Assembly: GCF_001006805.1 (NCBI RefSeq) | Contig: NZ_LN811350.1 | Coordinates: 842,112 to 906,111, forward strand | DNA: 64,000 nucleotides | Source: Microvirga massiliensis | Lineage (GTDB): Bacteria; Pseudomonadota; Alphaproteobacteria; Rhizobiales; Beijerinckiaceae | Direction: 5' to 3' | Part shown: one piece after another, positions 27,715 to 39,950 of the stretch | Layout of the letters: each line of letters opens with the position of its first letter | How positions within the stretch are numbered: position 1 is the stretch's first letter | Made by a program: the position numbers and the translations under genes | Notes under the pieces: generated by a model | What the model saw: only the letters and a program-made list of their open reading frames with translations | The model's database searches: none | What the model was told of the DNA's origin: nothing

Positions 27715-28335
27715 TCAGGTGTCGAGAATCCGCTTGTCCTTCACGGTCGTGTCGGCGTTCAGGCGGTAGACGAGCGGTATTCCGGTCGCAAGCTCGAGCG
27801 AGGGAATGGTTTGCGGCGTCAGTCCGTCCAGAACCATGACGAGGGCGCGAAGGCTGTTGCCATGGGCTGAAACGAGAACCCGCTGCCCGCGCATCACGCG
27901 CGGAAGAATCTCGCGCATGTAATAGGGCAATACCCGCGCGACCGTATCCTTCAGGCTTTCGCCGCCGGGAGGCGCCACGTCATAGGAGCGACGCCAGATA
28001 TGGACCTGCTCGGCGCCCCAACGGGCGCGGGCGTCATCCTTGTTCAGGCCCGACAGGTCGCCGTAGTCGCGCTCGTTCAGGGCCTCATCGGTGAAGGTCG
28101 TCAGGCCTGTCTGACCAAGCTCCTCCAGGATGAGTTCCAGAGTCGTCTGGGCGCGTGACAGCGCCGAAGTGAAGGCGACGTCGAAATTATAGCCGAGCGC
28201 CTTCAGCCGCCTGCCGGCAGTGCGGGCCTCCTCGACGCCGAGCGGCGTCAGTCCGGGGTCCTTCCAGCCGGTAAAGAGGTTCTTGAGGTTCCAGTCGCTC
28301 TGGCCGTGGCGAGCGAGGACGAGAAGCCGTTCCAT
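27715..28335 (-). CDS. gpmA: 2,3-bisphosphoglycerate-dependent phosphoglycerate mutase
   Basis: This glycolytic enzyme interconverts 3- and 2-phosphoglycerate. The 206-aa product has the phosphohistidine motif [10 protein letters not shown] near the N-terminus, then [23 protein letters not shown] and the second histidine block [13 protein letters not shown]. It is shorter than E. coli GpmA (250), as usual in alphaproteobacteria. The start at 28335 is the ATG directly before the family motif. It lies 24 bp downstream of dapB, probably in one operon. Confidence 0.95.
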   Translation of the reverse strand: MERLLVLARHGQSDWNLKNLFTGWKDPGLTPLGVEEARTAGRRLKALGYNFDVAFTSALSRAQTTLELILEELGQTGLTTFTDEALNERDYGDLSGLNKDDARARWGAEQVHIWRRSYDVAPPGGESLKDTVARVLPYYMREILPRVMRGQRVLVSAHGNSLRALVMVLDGLTPQTIPSLELATGIPLVYRLNADTTVKDKRILDT

Positions 28336-28359
28336 GGGGGGTCCTTGGCGCAAAGAGAT

Positions 28360-29175
28360 TCAGGAGGATGCCCGATCCGCGAGGCCGAGCACATCGGCCA
28401 TCGTGTAATAGCCAGGCTTCTGCGGGAATGCCCATTGGGCGGCCTTGATGGCGCCCCGCGCGAACAGCGAGCGGTCCTCGGCGCGGTGGGTGAGTTCGAG
28501 TCTCTCCCCGCCGCCCGCGAAGATCACCGTGTGGTCTCCCACGACCGAACCGCCGCGTAGGCTCGCGAAACCGATGTGGCCGGTCGGCCGGGGCCCCGTA
28601 TGGCCGTCACGGGTGCGAATCGAGTGATCCCGCAGCGAGAGGCGTCGCCCCTCTGCGGCCGCCTCGCCGAGGAGAAGGGCGGTTCCGGACGGCGCATCGA
28701 CCTTCATGCGGTGATGCATCTCGACGATCTCGATATCGAAATCATCGCCTAGGGTCGCCGCGGCTTGGCGCACCAATCCTGCCAGAAGATTGACGCCGAG
28801 CGACATGTTCCCGGATTGCACGATGCGCGCATGACGGGCGGCCGCTTCGAGCTTGGCGAAATGCTCGTCCGAGAGCCCGGTCGTGCCGATGACGTGAACG
28901 ATCCTGGCCTGGGCCGCGAGCGCCGCGAAGGCAACGGTCGCGTCGGGGGCCGTGAAGTCGAGGACACCGTCGGCTTTCGCGAAGACTTCCAACGGATCGG
29001 CCGTGACGGTCACACCGACCGGAGAGCCGCCGCCGATCACGCCGGCGTCCTGGCCGAGAGCAGGGGATCCATCCCGCTCGACCGCCCCGACGAGGGCGCA
29101 GGACGACGTTTCGCGAACCGCCCGGATCAGCATCTGCCCCATGCGTCCTGCAGCTCCCACGACGACCAGACGCAT
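28360..29175 (-). CDS. dapB: 4-hydroxy-tetrahydrodipicolinate reductase
   Basis: DapB catalyses the second committed step of lysine and meso-diaminopimelate synthesis. The 271-aa product has the Rossmann motif [20 protein letters not shown] with the TT(G) region, the catalytic [16 protein letters not shown] and [17 protein letters not shown]. The length is normal. The ATG at 29175 begins the Rossmann strand; upstream codons are not family-like. gpmA follows on the same strand. Confidence 0.96.
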   Translation of the reverse strand: MRLVVVGAAGRMGQMLIRAVRETSSCALVGAVERDGSPALGQDAGVIGGGSPVGVTVTADPLEVFAKADGVLDFTAPDATVAFAALAAQARIVHVIGTTGLSDEHFAKLEAAARHARIVQSGNMSLGVNLLAGLVRQAAATLGDDFDIEIVEMHHRMKVDAPSGTALLLGEAAAEGRRLSLRDHSIRTRDGHTGPRPTGHIGFASLRGGSVVGDHTVIFAGGGERLELTHRAEDRSLFARGAIKAAQWAFPQKPGYYTMADVLGLADRASS

Positions 29176-29294
29176 CGCTGTCACTCCCTCATGCTGCACG
29201 CCTGGCGCGCGTATAAGATCCCGAGGAGGCCGGATTCAAGGTGCCCCGTGGCGACTCCGCGCCGCTCAGAACGCCGGAATCCTGGCCAGCCTCT

Positions 29295-29585
29295 TCACTC
29301 GACCCCTTCGACGGCCACGATCTCCGCGATCCCGGCGTTTTCACGCTTGGCCTTGGCGGCCTGATATTCGGGCGAATGATAATAGCGCTTCGCCTGCTCC
29401 AGGGACTCGAATTCGAGGATGACGTTCCGCGCCCGGGCTTCGCCCTCTAGCGCCTCATAGGCTCCGCCACGGGCGAGCGGGCGTCCGCCGAACTTGCGGA
29501 TCGCCTCGGTCGCGCCCTTCACGTATTCCGCATAAGCCTCCGGGTCGGTCACGGTGATACGGGCAATCACGTAGGCCTTGGGCAT
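29295..29585 (-). CDS. DUF1330 domain protein
   Basis: The 96-aa product has the ferredoxin-like DUF1330 pattern: AYVIARITVTDPEAYAEYVKGA at the N-terminus, GGRPLARGGAYEALEG, NVILEFESLEQAKRYYHSPEYQAAK and a closing EIVAVEGV. Function is unknown; the fold is related to dimeric alpha-beta barrel (EthD/ABM-like) proteins. It lies between pyrF and dapB on the same strand and may be co-transcribed with them. Confidence 0.92.
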   Translation of the reverse strand: MPKAYVIARITVTDPEAYAEYVKGATEAIRKFGGRPLARGGAYEALEGEARARNVILEFESLEQAKRYYHSPEYQAAKAKRENAGIAEIVAVEGVE

Positions 29586-29633
29586 CGACGAATCTTTCTC
29601 GTGCTTGGGTGGGACGAGAGTAGCGGAGCCTGT

Positions 29634-30359
29634 TCAGGCTTCGCTGCGGCCGGGCCGGGACGCCGCGGCAATCTCCTCGACGACCATCGTCGCCGCGGCT
29701 CGCGGGTCCGGACTCGTCGTGATGGGACGTCCGACAACTAGAAAATCCGCGCCCTCGGCGATCGCGGCGCCGGGCGTGTAGACGCGCTTCTGGTCACCCG
29801 TCGCGGCGCCTCGCGGGCGGATGCCGGGCGTGACGATGAGCGATTCCGCGCCCGCAGCCCTGCGCACCGCAGCTGCTTCTGAAGCCGCGCATACGATGCC
29901 GTCGATGCCGATCTCCCGGGCCTGCGCGGCGCGCCTCTCGACGAGTTCTTGCGCGGTCGTTTGGTAGCCGGCTTCGGCGAGATCCCGATCGTCGTAGGAG
30001 GTCAGCACCGTCACGGCGAGGATCTTGAGATCCGAGCCGGCGCGGCCCGCGACCGCCGCCCTCATGGTCTGCGGATAGGCATGGATCGTCAGCATCGTCA
30101 CGCCGAGGCCGGCGGCGGAGCGCACGCCCTCTTCGACCGTGTTGCCGATGTCGTGAAGCTTGAAGTCGAGAAAGACCTTGTAGCCCTCGGCGAGCAGCTC
30201 GCGCGAGAGGTCCAGGCCGCCCGCGAAGCCGAGCTGATAGCCGATCTTATAGAAGCTCGCCGCATCTCCGATCCGGCGGACGATCTCACGCGCCTGCGCG
30301 ACATCCGGCAGGTCGAGAGCAACGATCAGGCGATCCCGTGGGGCGAGGACTGGTTTCAT
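29634..30359 (-). CDS. pyrF: orotidine 5'-phosphate decarboxylase
   Basis: PyrF decarboxylates OMP to UMP, the last step of de novo pyrimidine synthesis. The 241-aa product has [10 protein letters not shown], the catalytic [13 protein letters not shown] with the Asp-Lys-Asp network, TIHAYPQTM and [20 protein letters not shown]. The length is typical of the group I enzyme. Its start overlaps the stop of the upstream pmtA-like gene by 4 bp (ATGA), showing translational coupling. Confidence 0.96.
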   Translation of the reverse strand: MKPVLAPRDRLIVALDLPDVAQAREIVRRIGDAASFYKIGYQLGFAGGLDLSRELLAEGYKVFLDFKLHDIGNTVEEGVRSAAGLGVTMLTIHAYPQTMRAAVAGRAGSDLKILAVTVLTSYDDRDLAEAGYQTTAQELVERRAAQAREIGIDGIVCAASEAAAVRRAAGAESLIVTPGIRPRGAATGDQKRVYTPGAAIAEGADFLVVGRPITTSPDPRAAATMVVEEIAAASRPGRSEA

Positions 30360-30970
30360 GCGTGCCGGCGATAGACCCAGACCCGGGCCGGGGGCAAGTT
30401 CAACCAGACCCGGTTCGACGGGCTCGCCGTGTAGTGTTTGGACTTGGCCGGAATGGGCGGAACGACCGCATAAGTGAACTGAACGAACGGGGCGTTGAGG
30501 TGCATCGCCTCCTGCGCGGCTTTCAGCAGTTGGAGGCGGACGTCCATGGGCTTGGTGAACAGCGGCAGGCTCGACACCGTGGCTGCCGCTTTTTCGGCCA
30601 CGCTCTCCCGCAGGGTTTCGCCCAGGTCGTAGGCGTCACCCTGGATGATCGTCGCCTTCGGGAACCGCCGCTTCAGGAGCTTGCAGAATTCGGGGTTGTA
30701 TTCGACGAGAACGAGCCGGTCCTGAGCGATGCCGCGCCGCACTAGGGCATCGGTGACCGGTCCCGTTCCGGGACCGAGCTCAATGACGGGGCCGGGCACG
30801 CGCGGGTCGACATAGGAGGCCATCGTGCGCGCGAGCATCCGTCCGGATGGCGTCACAGCGCCCGTCACGAGCGGCCGCTCGAGCCACGATTTCAGAAACC
30901 GCGCCTCGTCCTCGAAGGGGTCCTTGCCGTTCAGTTTGCGAGGGGAGGGCCGCTGGGATGACTGAAGCAC
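30356..30970 (-). CDS. class I SAM-dependent methyltransferase, PmtA-like phospholipid N-methyltransferase
   Basis: The 204-aa product has the SAM-binding motif [15 protein letters not shown] (about 62-76), [16 protein letters not shown] and IQGDAYDL. It matches the rhizobial PmtA pattern, where the enzyme methylates phosphatidylethanolamine to phosphatidylcholine. The same fold includes rRNA adenine methyltransferases, so the substrate is inferred. The order dnaJ, pmtA, pyrF is common in Hyphomicrobiales. It overlaps pyrF by 4 bp. Confidence 0.82.
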   Translation of the reverse strand: MLQSSQRPSPRKLNGKDPFEDEARFLKSWLERPLVTGAVTPSGRMLARTMASYVDPRVPGPVIELGPGTGPVTDALVRRGIAQDRLVLVEYNPEFCKLLKRRFPKATIIQGDAYDLGETLRESVAEKAAATVSSLPLFTKPMDVRLQLLKAAQEAMHLNAPFVQFTYAVVPPIPAKSKHYTASPSNRVWLNLPPARVWVYRRHA

Positions 30971-31124
30971 GAAAACACCCGTGTCGGCGGAACTAAGCGA
31001 AGTTGCACAACCGGCCCCGCGGGTGCTTCCATGTCCATCCGAGGACGCGCAAGCACACCGTCCATAGGGTGGCCAAATGAACTCTGCTCAGGGTTGTGTG
31101 AACTCGTTGGGTTCAGTGGTCAAG

Positions 31125-32258
31125 TCAGTTCGTTCCGCTGAGCCCATCGAAGAACTCACGGACCCGGGAAAAAAATCCGGAACTCTCCGGATGCGTTTCC
31201 TTCGAACATTCCTGATCGAACTCCATCAGAAGCTCACGCTGCCGTTTCGTAAGTTTCTGCGGCGTCTCCACGACGACCTGGATATAGAGGTCGCCCATAT
31301 CGCGTGAACGAAGCACCGGCATTCCCTTCCCCTTGAGGCGGAACTGCTTCCCGGACTGGGTCCCTTCCGGGACCTTCACCTTGGCATCCGAGCCGTCGAG
31401 GGTGGGTACGGTGAACTCGCCCCCGAGGGCTGCCGTCACCATGGAAATCGGCACACGGGTAAAAAGATCCGCGCCATCCCGTTGGAAGAACGGGTGGGGC
31501 TTGAGCGACAGGAAGATGTAGAGATCGCCCGAAGGACCGCCGCGAAGGCCCGACTCGCCTTCGCCGGTCAGGCGGATGCGGGTTCCCTCCTCGACGCCCG
31601 GCGGGATATTGACCGACAGAGTCCGCTCGCGCGTCACCCGGCCAGCGCCGCCGCACTGTCCGCAAGGATCGTCGATGGTTTCGCCGCGCCCATGGCAATT
31701 TGGGCAGGTGCGCTCGATCGAAAAGAAGCCTTGGGTCGCACGCACGCGCCCGTGCCCGCCGCAGGTTGGACACGTCCGTGGCTTGGAGCCCGGCTTGGCT
31801 CCGGTTCCTGTGCAGGCCTCGCAGGTGACGGCCGTCGGGATGCGGATCGTGGCATTCTTGCCCGAATAGGCTTCCTCGAGCGCGATCTCGAGATTGTAGC
31901 GCAGGTCCGCGCCGCGCTCCCGCCCGCCGCTCGCGCGACCTCCGCGGGCTCGTCCGTCGCCGAAGAAATTGTCGAAGATATCCGACATGAAGTCGGAGAA
32001 ATCGTTGCCGAAACCAGGCCCGCCGCCGCCATTCGCGAAAGCCGCATGGCCGAACCGGTCATAGGCCGCCCGCTTCTGCCCGTCGGACAGCGTCTGGTAG
32101 GCCTCATTGATTTCCTTGAACTTGAGTTCGGCGTCGGTATCCCCCGGATTCCGATCCGGGTGATACTGCATCGCGAGCTTGCGGAAGGCGCTCTTCAACT
32201 CGCCTTCGCTGGCCGTCTTTCCGACGCCGAGAACTTCGTAATAGTCGCGCTTGGACAT
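31125..32258 (-). CDS. dnaJ: molecular chaperone DnaJ
   Basis: DnaJ is the Hsp40 co-chaperone that stimulates DnaK ATPase and delivers substrates. The 377-aa product has the J domain ([15 protein letters not shown], with HPD in [11 protein letters not shown]), a Gly/Phe-rich linker and four zinc motifs ([32 protein letters not shown]). C-terminal substrate domains follow. The length is typical of type I DnaJ. dnaK lies 122 bp upstream on the same strand, so the pair is likely one heat-shock operon. Confidence 0.97.
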   Translation of the reverse strand: MSKRDYYEVLGVGKTASEGELKSAFRKLAMQYHPDRNPGDTDAELKFKEINEAYQTLSDGQKRAAYDRFGHAAFANGGGGPGFGNDFSDFMSDIFDNFFGDGRARGGRASGGRERGADLRYNLEIALEEAYSGKNATIRIPTAVTCEACTGTGAKPGSKPRTCPTCGGHGRVRATQGFFSIERTCPNCHGRGETIDDPCGQCGGAGRVTRERTLSVNIPPGVEEGTRIRLTGEGESGLRGGPSGDLYIFLSLKPHPFFQRDGADLFTRVPISMVTAALGGEFTVPTLDGSDAKVKVPEGTQSGKQFRLKGKGMPVLRSRDMGDLYIQVVVETPQKLTKRQRELLMEFDQECSKETHPESSGFFSRVREFFDGLSGTN

Positions 32259-32380
32259 TGCGCCCCGGTGTAGTCCTCTGCACGTTCCTCAAAGGCTCGG
32301 CCGTCGGAACGGACGGATGCACGGAGCCTGTACGGATACGAGATGGCCGGGACATGCCCGGCCATCCGATTTCAGCGGCA

Positions 32381-34294
<1,914 letters not shown>

Positions 34295-34418
34295 GGCGGG
34301 ATCCCTCACACGTTAAGCAGACCGCTGAGCCCCGAAGCAGCTCGGCCCATGGCTTATCTGACTGGAAATGATCTGCAGGGAGCACCCGATTTCCGGCCGA
34401 TCCCTGCCACTGGCGGTG

Positions 34419-34447
34419 ATATAAGAAGGGGCTCGAAACGCCGCAAG
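34419..34447 (-). promoter_or_regulatory. candidate RpoH (sigma-32) promoter for dnaK
   Basis: On the minus strand CTTG (34447-34444), an 18-bp spacer and CTTATAT (34425-34419) match the alphaproteobacterial heat-shock consensus CTTG-N17/18-CYTATNT exactly. It lies about 125 bp before the dnaK start. No CIRCE repeat was found between it and the gene. Confidence 0.65.
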
Positions 34448-34532
34448 GCGAGAAGCTCGACCTCGCGAAAACAGTCGTTCGGGTCTGGCGTCCGGCCCGC
34501 ACCTCGACCGATGCGCCGATGCCGCAGGGCGA

Positions 34533-35405
34533 CTATGGGGTTGCGCGGCCAGCCTCCCAGCCGAGCATCGCCCGTTTGCGGATCGTGCCCCAGTGATAGC
34601 CCGTGAGGGCGCCGGAGCGGCCGAGCACCCGATGGCAGGGGACCACGAACGAAATCGGATTGCGCCCCACCGCCGCGCCGACCGCCCTGCAGGCCTTCGG
34701 GTTCCCAAGGCTCAGGGCAAGGTCCGAATAGGTCACCGCGCGCCGGCAAGGGATGCGCAGAAGCGCCTCCCAGACGCGTCGCTCGAAATCGGTCCCGATC
34801 AGCAGAATTCGGAGCGGGGCCCCGTCCTGCGGGCCAGTGGAATCGAAAATTCGGGCGCCCAGCAGCCCGGTGGCCGCCGGATCCTCGCGAAATGTGGCCC
34901 AAGGCCAGCGTCGTCTCATATCGGCGAGGGCGGCGTCCCGGTCTCCGTCATCCGCGAAGCCGAGCCCTGTGAGGGCTCCATCGGCCGCGACGATGATCGT
35001 TTCGCCGAAAGGCGAGGGATGAAAGCCGAAGGCCATGGCCGTCTCGGCTCTCTCGGGCCCGGAGCCGCGGCTCCTCGGCGTGTGAGACACGGAGAGATTC
35101 TCCACCCGGGGTGCTTCGAGCGCGTTGGCCGAGGCCGCGAGAAGAGACTTGGCGTGGTCGAGCGTGATCGCCTGAAGGAAGGCATCCGGGTCGAGGCCGG
35201 CCCAGCGGTGGAGGAGATCGTGGAGGTCCGCTATCGACAGCCCGGCACGGCGCGCGATGGCTTCGATCGATGGCCGTTGCCGTCCTTGCATTGGAACGAA
35301 GGCGATGATCCTGCACACCTCGTCGTAATCGGCGACACGTCGCAATTCGGCAGTTCGATCGGGTCTGGCGCTTGTGCGGTCAGGATCGTGCAGTATGTCG
35401 AGCAT
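34533..35405 (-). CDS. Ada-like methylated-DNA--protein-cysteine methyltransferase with HTH domain
   Basis: The 290-aa product has a single AraC-type helix-turn-helix region (about 45-85, SIEAIARRAGLSIADLHDLLHRWAGLDPDAFLQAI split), then an Ogt/AGT domain with the methyl-acceptor motif PCHRV (Cys about 257) and the RAVGAAVGRNP helix. It lacks the N-terminal zinc-cysteine phosphotriester domain of E. coli Ada, so it likely repairs O6-methylguanine but may not sense methylphosphotriesters. Whether it also acts as a regulator is uncertain. It is a solitary gene upstream of dnaK on the same strand. Confidence 0.88.
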   Translation of the reverse strand: MLDILHDPDRTSARPDRTAELRRVADYDEVCRIIAFVPMQGRQRPSIEAIARRAGLSIADLHDLLHRWAGLDPDAFLQAITLDHAKSLLAASANALEAPRVENLSVSHTPRSRGSGPERAETAMAFGFHPSPFGETIIVAADGALTGLGFADDGDRDAALADMRRRWPWATFREDPAATGLLGARIFDSTGPQDGAPLRILLIGTDFERRVWEALLRIPCRRAVTYSDLALSLGNPKACRAVGAAVGRNPISFVVPCHRVLGRSGALTGYHWGTIRKRAMLGWEAGRATP

Positions 35406-35558
35406 GGCGGCGGCCCCGGTTCGTCCGCGCCATCCTATCTATCGCCAAGCCGAATGGCATCCGTCCTGCATTGAACTCGGGAAGGCGGTCCAGCGCGGAA
35501 TTATGAGGCTTTCAAGCTCCTCTCGACTGGAGGCGATGGGCAGCCGCTATCAGAGCGC

Positions 35559-36062
35559 TCAGTAGCCCTGCTTCACCCGGGAAAGCGCCCGTGAAAGCTC
35601 CTCCGCGAAGCTCTCCCGCTCGGGAGGAGACAACTCCCTGGCGATGACGAGGCTTTCTCCGCGGGAGACCAGCGCGAGGCGCTGCAGCCCGTACTCGTCG
35701 TCGTTTTCCCGGGTCAGGCGGGTCCAGAGCGGGTTAAAACGCCATTCCCGCTCTTCTCCGCGCGGCGTGACATGCCGGACCAGGAGCTCCAGCGGCGTCA
35801 GCTCGACCTCCTCGAACCCCTCGGCGTCACGGAAATTCGAACGGAAGGCCAAGTAGAGAATCGTCAGGTCGAGCACGAGAAAGCCGACGATCGGCCAGAA
35901 GCCGAGCATCAGAAAGGGAATGCCTGCAGCCGCGGTCACGAGGCAGGAGAGCCACATGAGCGTCTGGAAGCTCCCCCGACTGAGCGAGCGGTGCGGCCGG
36001 ATCACGGCGGCGAAGACGGGTCTCGCGGCGGGGATATGGGGTGTCACCTTGATGGCGGCCAT
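35559..36062 (-). CDS. DUF2244 membrane protein
   Basis: The 167-aa product has two adjacent hydrophobic helices (about 30-75, LMWLSCLVTAAAGIPFLMLGFW and PIVGFLVLDLTILYLAF split) and the DUF2244 soluble part with RSNFRDAEGFEEVELTP, GEEREWRFNPLWTRL and a C-terminal amphipathic helix. It is an inner-membrane protein of unknown function; it commonly lies next to nth in Hyphomicrobiales, as here (divergent, 20 bp apart). The ATG at 36062 is used because the upstream frame overlaps the nth promoter and is not family-like. Confidence 0.88.
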   Translation of the reverse strand: MAAIKVTPHIPAARPVFAAVIRPHRSLSRGSFQTLMWLSCLVTAAAGIPFLMLGFWPIVGFLVLDLTILYLAFRSNFRDAEGFEEVELTPLELLVRHVTPRGEEREWRFNPLWTRLTRENDDEYGLQRLALVSRGESLVIARELSPPERESFAEELSRALSRVKQGY

Positions 36063-36082
36063 GCTGTCGTTATAACGCGTCC

Positions 36083-36823
36083 ATGTCCGATCTGAAGTCG
36101 CCGAAGTTGCGGCCTCGCCGCTCTGGCGGGCCAAGTCCTGGAAAAGGGAAGGCTCTCGGCGCCGCATCCGGCAAACGGGCTCCCAAGCCCGTGGATGCCG
36201 CGACCGTCACCGAGATCTTCACGCGCTTCGAGGCGGCCAATCCCGAGCCGAAAGGCGAGCTGGAGCACACCAACCCTTTCACCCTTTTGGTCGCGGTCGT
36301 TCTTTCGGCGCAAGCCACGGATGCCGGCGTCAACAAGGCGACGCGGAACCTCTTCGCTCTCGCGGATACGCCCGAACGGATGCTGGCCCTCGGAGAGGAG
36401 GGCGTTCGCGAGCAGATCAAGACGATCAATTTCTTCAACACCAAGGCGAAGAACGTGATCGGTCTGTCGCAGCGCCTTGTCGACGAGTTCGACGGGAAGG
36501 TGCCGGCCTCGGTCGAGATCCTCGAGACCCTGCCGGGTGTCGGCCGAAAGACGGCGAGCGTGGTCGCGAACATGGCCTTCGGCGAGGCGAGGATCGCCGT
36601 CGACACGCATATCTTCCGGGTTTCGCATCGTATCCCGCTGGCCTCGGCGCCGACGCCGCTGCTCATGCAGGAGAAGCTGGAGGCGATCGTGCCCGACAGG
36701 TTCAGGCGGCACGCGCACCACTGGCTGATTCTGCACGGCCGCTATGTCTGCAAGGCGCGCCGCCCCGAATGTGGCCGGTGCATCATCCGGGATCTGTGCC
36801 GCTATCCGGACAAGACGGACTAA
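36083..36823 (+). CDS. nth: endonuclease III (DNA glycosylase / AP lyase)
   Basis: Nth removes oxidised pyrimidines and nicks the abasic site. The 246-aa product has a basic N-terminal tail (about 35 residues), the catalytic helix-hairpin-helix ETLPGVGRKTASVV with the lysine, the catalytic Asp block AVDTHIFRVSHR, and a 4Fe-4S cluster C-terminus (CKARRPECGRCIIRDLC). The cysteine spacing C-X6-C-X2-C-X5-C is intact. It is divergent from the DUF2244 gene. Confidence 0.96.
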   Translation: MSDLKSPKLRPRRSGGPSPGKGKALGAASGKRAPKPVDAATVTEIFTRFEAANPEPKGELEHTNPFTLLVAVVLSAQATDAGVNKATRNLFALADTPERMLALGEEGVREQIKTINFFNTKAKNVIGLSQRLVDEFDGKVPASVEILETLPGVGRKTASVVANMAFGEARIAVDTHIFRVSHRIPLASAPTPLLMQEKLEAIVPDRFRRHAHHWLILHGRYVCKARRPECGRCIIRDLCRYPDKTD

Positions 36824-36901
36824 TTTCCGGTTAGATATCGGCCGGGAGCGCGTGCGCGAGCCCCGGTCGCGCCTCTCGCTCCGGTGAGGGCAGGCCTCGC
36901 T

Positions 36902-36921
36902 GGCCTGACCCGGGTCAGGCC
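36902..36921. terminator. palindrome between convergent nth and uppP
   Basis: GGCCTGACCCGGGTCAGGCC is a 20-bp perfect palindrome between the convergent ends of nth and uppP. It lacks a T-run, so termination in both directions is only suggested. Confidence 0.4.
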
Positions 36922-36934
36922 GCGAAGGCTACGA

Positions 36935-37732
36935 TCAGCCGAAGATGGCCAAGCCAGCGAGGCCTGCCGCGCCGACCACGATTCGCCACCACGCAAAGGG
37001 CGTGAAACCGTGGTGCGAGACATAATCCAGAAGCCTGCGAACGACGAACAGGGCCGAGACGAAGGCGGCCAGAAAGCCGGCGACGATGAGCGAGAGATCG
37101 TCCGCCGAGAGGATCGCGTAATTCTTCAGGAGGTCGTAGGCGAAGGCGCCCGCCATGGTCGGCATGGCGAGGAAGAACGAGAATTCCGCCGCCGACCGCT
37201 TGTCGGCTCCGAGCAGCATCGCTCCCACGATCGTCGCGCCGGAGCGCGAGACGCCCGGGATCATCGCCAGGCATTGGAAGAGGCCGATCCCGAAATACGT
37301 CTTGAGCGAAAAGCGGGTCGCCTCGTGATAGCGATGCTCGAGCGGCAGGCGGTCGACGACGAGCAGCACGATTCCGCCCACGATCAGCGAAACGCAGACG
37401 AGCCATGGGTTGAAGAGCACGCCCTTGATGAAGCCGTGCAGCGCAGCGCCGATCACGGCCGCGGGCAGGAACGCCAAGAGGACGCCGAGCACGAAGCGGC
37501 GCGCCTTCGGATCGTAGGGAAGAGCCTTCGCGATCCACAGGAGGCGGCCGAAATACACGCTGAGGATGGCCAGAATGGCGCCGAGCTGGATCAGGACTTC
37601 GAAAGCCTTGCCGGTCGATTCGAAACCCAGGAAGTGCCCGACCAGGAGCAGGTGGCCCGTCGACGAAACGGGGAGAAATTCGGTCAGTCCCTCGATGAAC
37701 CCGAGGAGGACCGCTTCGAGCATTTGAGGCAT
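36935..37732 (-). CDS. uppP: undecaprenyl-diphosphate phosphatase (UppP/BacA)
   Basis: UppP recycles the C55 lipid carrier for peptidoglycan synthesis and gives bacitracin tolerance. The 265-aa integral membrane product has the conserved N-terminal motif [18 protein letters not shown] and the second motif [17 protein letters not shown] with the catalytic Arg/Ser. About eight hydrophobic segments are visible. The length is standard. It is convergent with nth. Confidence 0.96.
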   Translation of the reverse strand: MPQMLEAVLLGFIEGLTEFLPVSSTGHLLLVGHFLGFESTGKAFEVLIQLGAILAILSVYFGRLLWIAKALPYDPKARRFVLGVLLAFLPAAVIGAALHGFIKGVLFNPWLVCVSLIVGGIVLLVVDRLPLEHRYHEATRFSLKTYFGIGLFQCLAMIPGVSRSGATIVGAMLLGADKRSAAEFSFFLAMPTMAGAFAYDLLKNYAILSADDLSLIVAGFLAAFVSALFVVRRLLDYVSHHGFTPFAWWRIVVGAAGLAGLAIFG

Positions 37733-38124
37733 CGGTGTCTTCGCTTCGCCCGCAATTCGGGCCCATGCAGGCCCGAGATGATTCCTATGAGCAGCAGGTA
37801 ACCCGCCGATGGCGCGGGTTGGACGGCCGGTCGGCCTTCGGGGGCGCCGCGTCGCGCTGTCGACCCGTCACCCCGTTGCCGGCGACTCGATTGCTGGTGT
37901 CCTCACGAAGGGTTTAGAGGCCCTGCGGTTCAGGTGGAATGGACTTTTTTGGTCCGCATCGCCGCATTCGCCCCGGACGTCTCGGCCGGGAGGAGCGATG
38001 CGCTTCATCGCAGGCCCGGGGGTGCGAGATTCGGCCTCACGTGAGCGTTCCTACCGTCTGCGATTACGGCGCATTAACCGAAAGCGGCCTTATTCTCGCC
38101 CCCACTTCCCGCGATCGAAGTTCC
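37733..38124. other. 392-bp divergent gap uppP / GST, no gene recognised
   Basis: The region must hold promoters for both flanking genes. A small hairpin AACCCGC (37800-37806) / GCGGGTT (37814-37820) is visible. Frames here lack recognisable features. Confidence 0.4.
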
Positions 38125-38802
38125 ATGTTCCTGCACCACGCGCCGTTCTGCCCGCACTCGCGTTTCGTGCGTCTCGTGATGGGCGAGATGGGGCTCGAGG
38201 CCGAGCTGTGCGAGGAGCGGCCCTGGGAGCGGCGGCAGGGACTTCTGGAGCTCAATCCGGCTGGAACGACCCCGGTTCTGATCGACGGAGACCACGTCGT
38301 TCCCGGCGCCTGGGTGATCGCGGAATATCTCGATGAGCAACGGGCGGGACGCCGGCGCCTTCTCCCGATGGCTCCTGCCCAAAGAATCGAGGTCCGGCGC
38401 CTGATGGACTGGTTCCTCGGGAAATTCCACGGCGAAGTCACGGACTACTTGGTCACCGAAAAGATCCATAAACGGTTCATGCCGCCGGACACGGGCGGAG
38501 GACCGCCGGACATGAGCGCGATCCGCGCCGCGCGATCCAACATCCGGTACCATTTGAAGTATATCGGCTGGCTCGCGGCCACGCGGAACTGGCTTGCGGG
38601 CAGCGAGCTGACATTTGCGGATCTCGCCGCCGCCGCCCATCTGTCGGCGGCGGATTATCTCGGCGACGTGCCATGGAACGAGGACGAGGCAGCGAAGCAG
38701 TGGTATGCGAGGGTGAAGTCCCGGCCGGCCTTCCGGACCCTGCTGGCCGACCGGGTGCCCGGCATGGCGCCGGGCGAGCACTACGCGGATCTCGACTTCT
38801 GA
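38125..38802 (+). CDS. glutathione S-transferase family protein
   Basis: The 225-aa product has the thioredoxin-like N-terminal domain ([27 protein letters not shown] split, then [28 protein letters not shown] with the Glu/Ser-type glutathione contact region). An all-helical C-terminal domain ends in YADLDF, with [15 protein letters not shown] as the typical hydrophobic-staple segment. The substrate is unknown. The start at 38125 directly precedes the first strand. It is followed by queG with essentially no gap; the order GST-queG-SDR is common in Hyphomicrobiales. Confidence 0.9.
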   Translation: MFLHHAPFCPHSRFVRLVMGEMGLEAELCEERPWERRQGLLELNPAGTTPVLIDGDHVVPGAWVIAEYLDEQRAGRRRLLPMAPAQRIEVRRLMDWFLGKFHGEVTDYLVTEKIHKRFMPPDTGGGPPDMSAIRAARSNIRYHLKYIGWLAATRNWLAGSELTFADLAAAAHLSAADYLGDVPWNEDEAAKQWYARVKSRPAFRTLLADRVPGMAPGEHYADLDF

Positions 38803-39950
38803 ATGGCGAGAACCTGAAGGCCGCGCTCCGGGAGCGGGGTGCCGCACTCGGTTTCGATCTGGTCCGGGTCGCAGCTCCGGACGCGATCCCGGAAGCGCCG
38901 GAGCGGCTCCGGGCCTGGCTCGAGGCAGGCCGGCACGGTTCCATGGGCTGGATGGCGGACCCGGACGGACGCCGCGCCGCGCCGCGCAATCTCTGGCCGG
39001 AGGTGCGCAGCATCGTAATGGTGGGCGTCAATTACGGCCCCGAGAGCGATCCTCTGGCGCCGCTCGCGCAGCCCGATCGCGGAACGATTTCAGTCTATGC
39101 GCAGGGGCGGGACTACCACGACGTCATCAAGGGCAGGCTGAAGGAGTTCGCGGGTTTTCTCGCCTCGCGCGCGGAAGCGGACGTGAAGGTTTTCGTCGAC
39201 ACGGCGCCCGTCATGGAAAAGCCGCTCGCCCAGGCTGCCGGCCTCGGCTGGCAGGGCAAGCATACCGTCCTGGTCTCTCGGGAATTCGGCAACTGGCTTT
39301 TCCTCGGCGCCATCTTTACGACGGCAGCGCTGCCCGTCGACCCGCCCGAGCGCGACCGTTGCGGCTCGTGCAGGCGCTGCCTGGATGCCTGTCCGACCAG
39401 GGCTTTTCCGGCACCTTATCAGCTCGATGCCAGGCGCTGCATTTCCTACCTCACGATCGAATCCAAGGACCATGTCCCTGCCGATCTTCGCGAAGGCATC
39501 GGAAACCGGATCTTCGGCTGCGACGATTGCCTCGCAGTATGTCCCTGGAACAAGTTCGCGGTGACGGGACGCGAGGCACGCCTCGCCGCGCGCGAGGACC
39601 TGATCGCGCCGCCGCTCGCGGAACTCGTGCGCCTCGACGATGCCGCGTTTCGCAAACGTTTTGCCGGGACACCGATCAAACGGACGGGGCGTGACCGCTT
39701 CGTCCGCAACGTTCTGATCGCGATCGGAAACTCGCGGGATCGCCGGTTGGCCAAGGAGGCGATTCCCTTGCTTGAGGACCCGTCACCCCTGGTGCGGGCC
39801 ATGGCCGTCTGGGCGTTGAGCCGCCTCTTGGATGGCAGGTCTTTCTCCGGTCTCGCCGCACGGCACGCTGCCCAGGAGACGGACACGAACGTTCTCGGCG
39901 AGTGGCAGGAAGGTGCAGCCCGCCTCGCCGAAACCGAGCACGCCGCATGA
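38797..39950 (+). CDS. queG: epoxyqueuosine reductase QueG
   Basis: QueG reduces epoxyqueuosine to queuosine in tRNA, using cobalamin and two 4Fe-4S clusters. The product of about 383 aa has the cluster motifs [16 protein letters not shown] and [14 protein letters not shown], and a HEAT-like C-terminal part. The family N-terminus ([15 protein letters not shown]) begins right after the GST stop, but no ATG is in frame there: a CTG at 38797 is the best-placed codon, while GTG 38700 and ATG 38673 would overlap the GST gene by more than 100 bp. The start is therefore unresolved. Confidence 0.9.
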
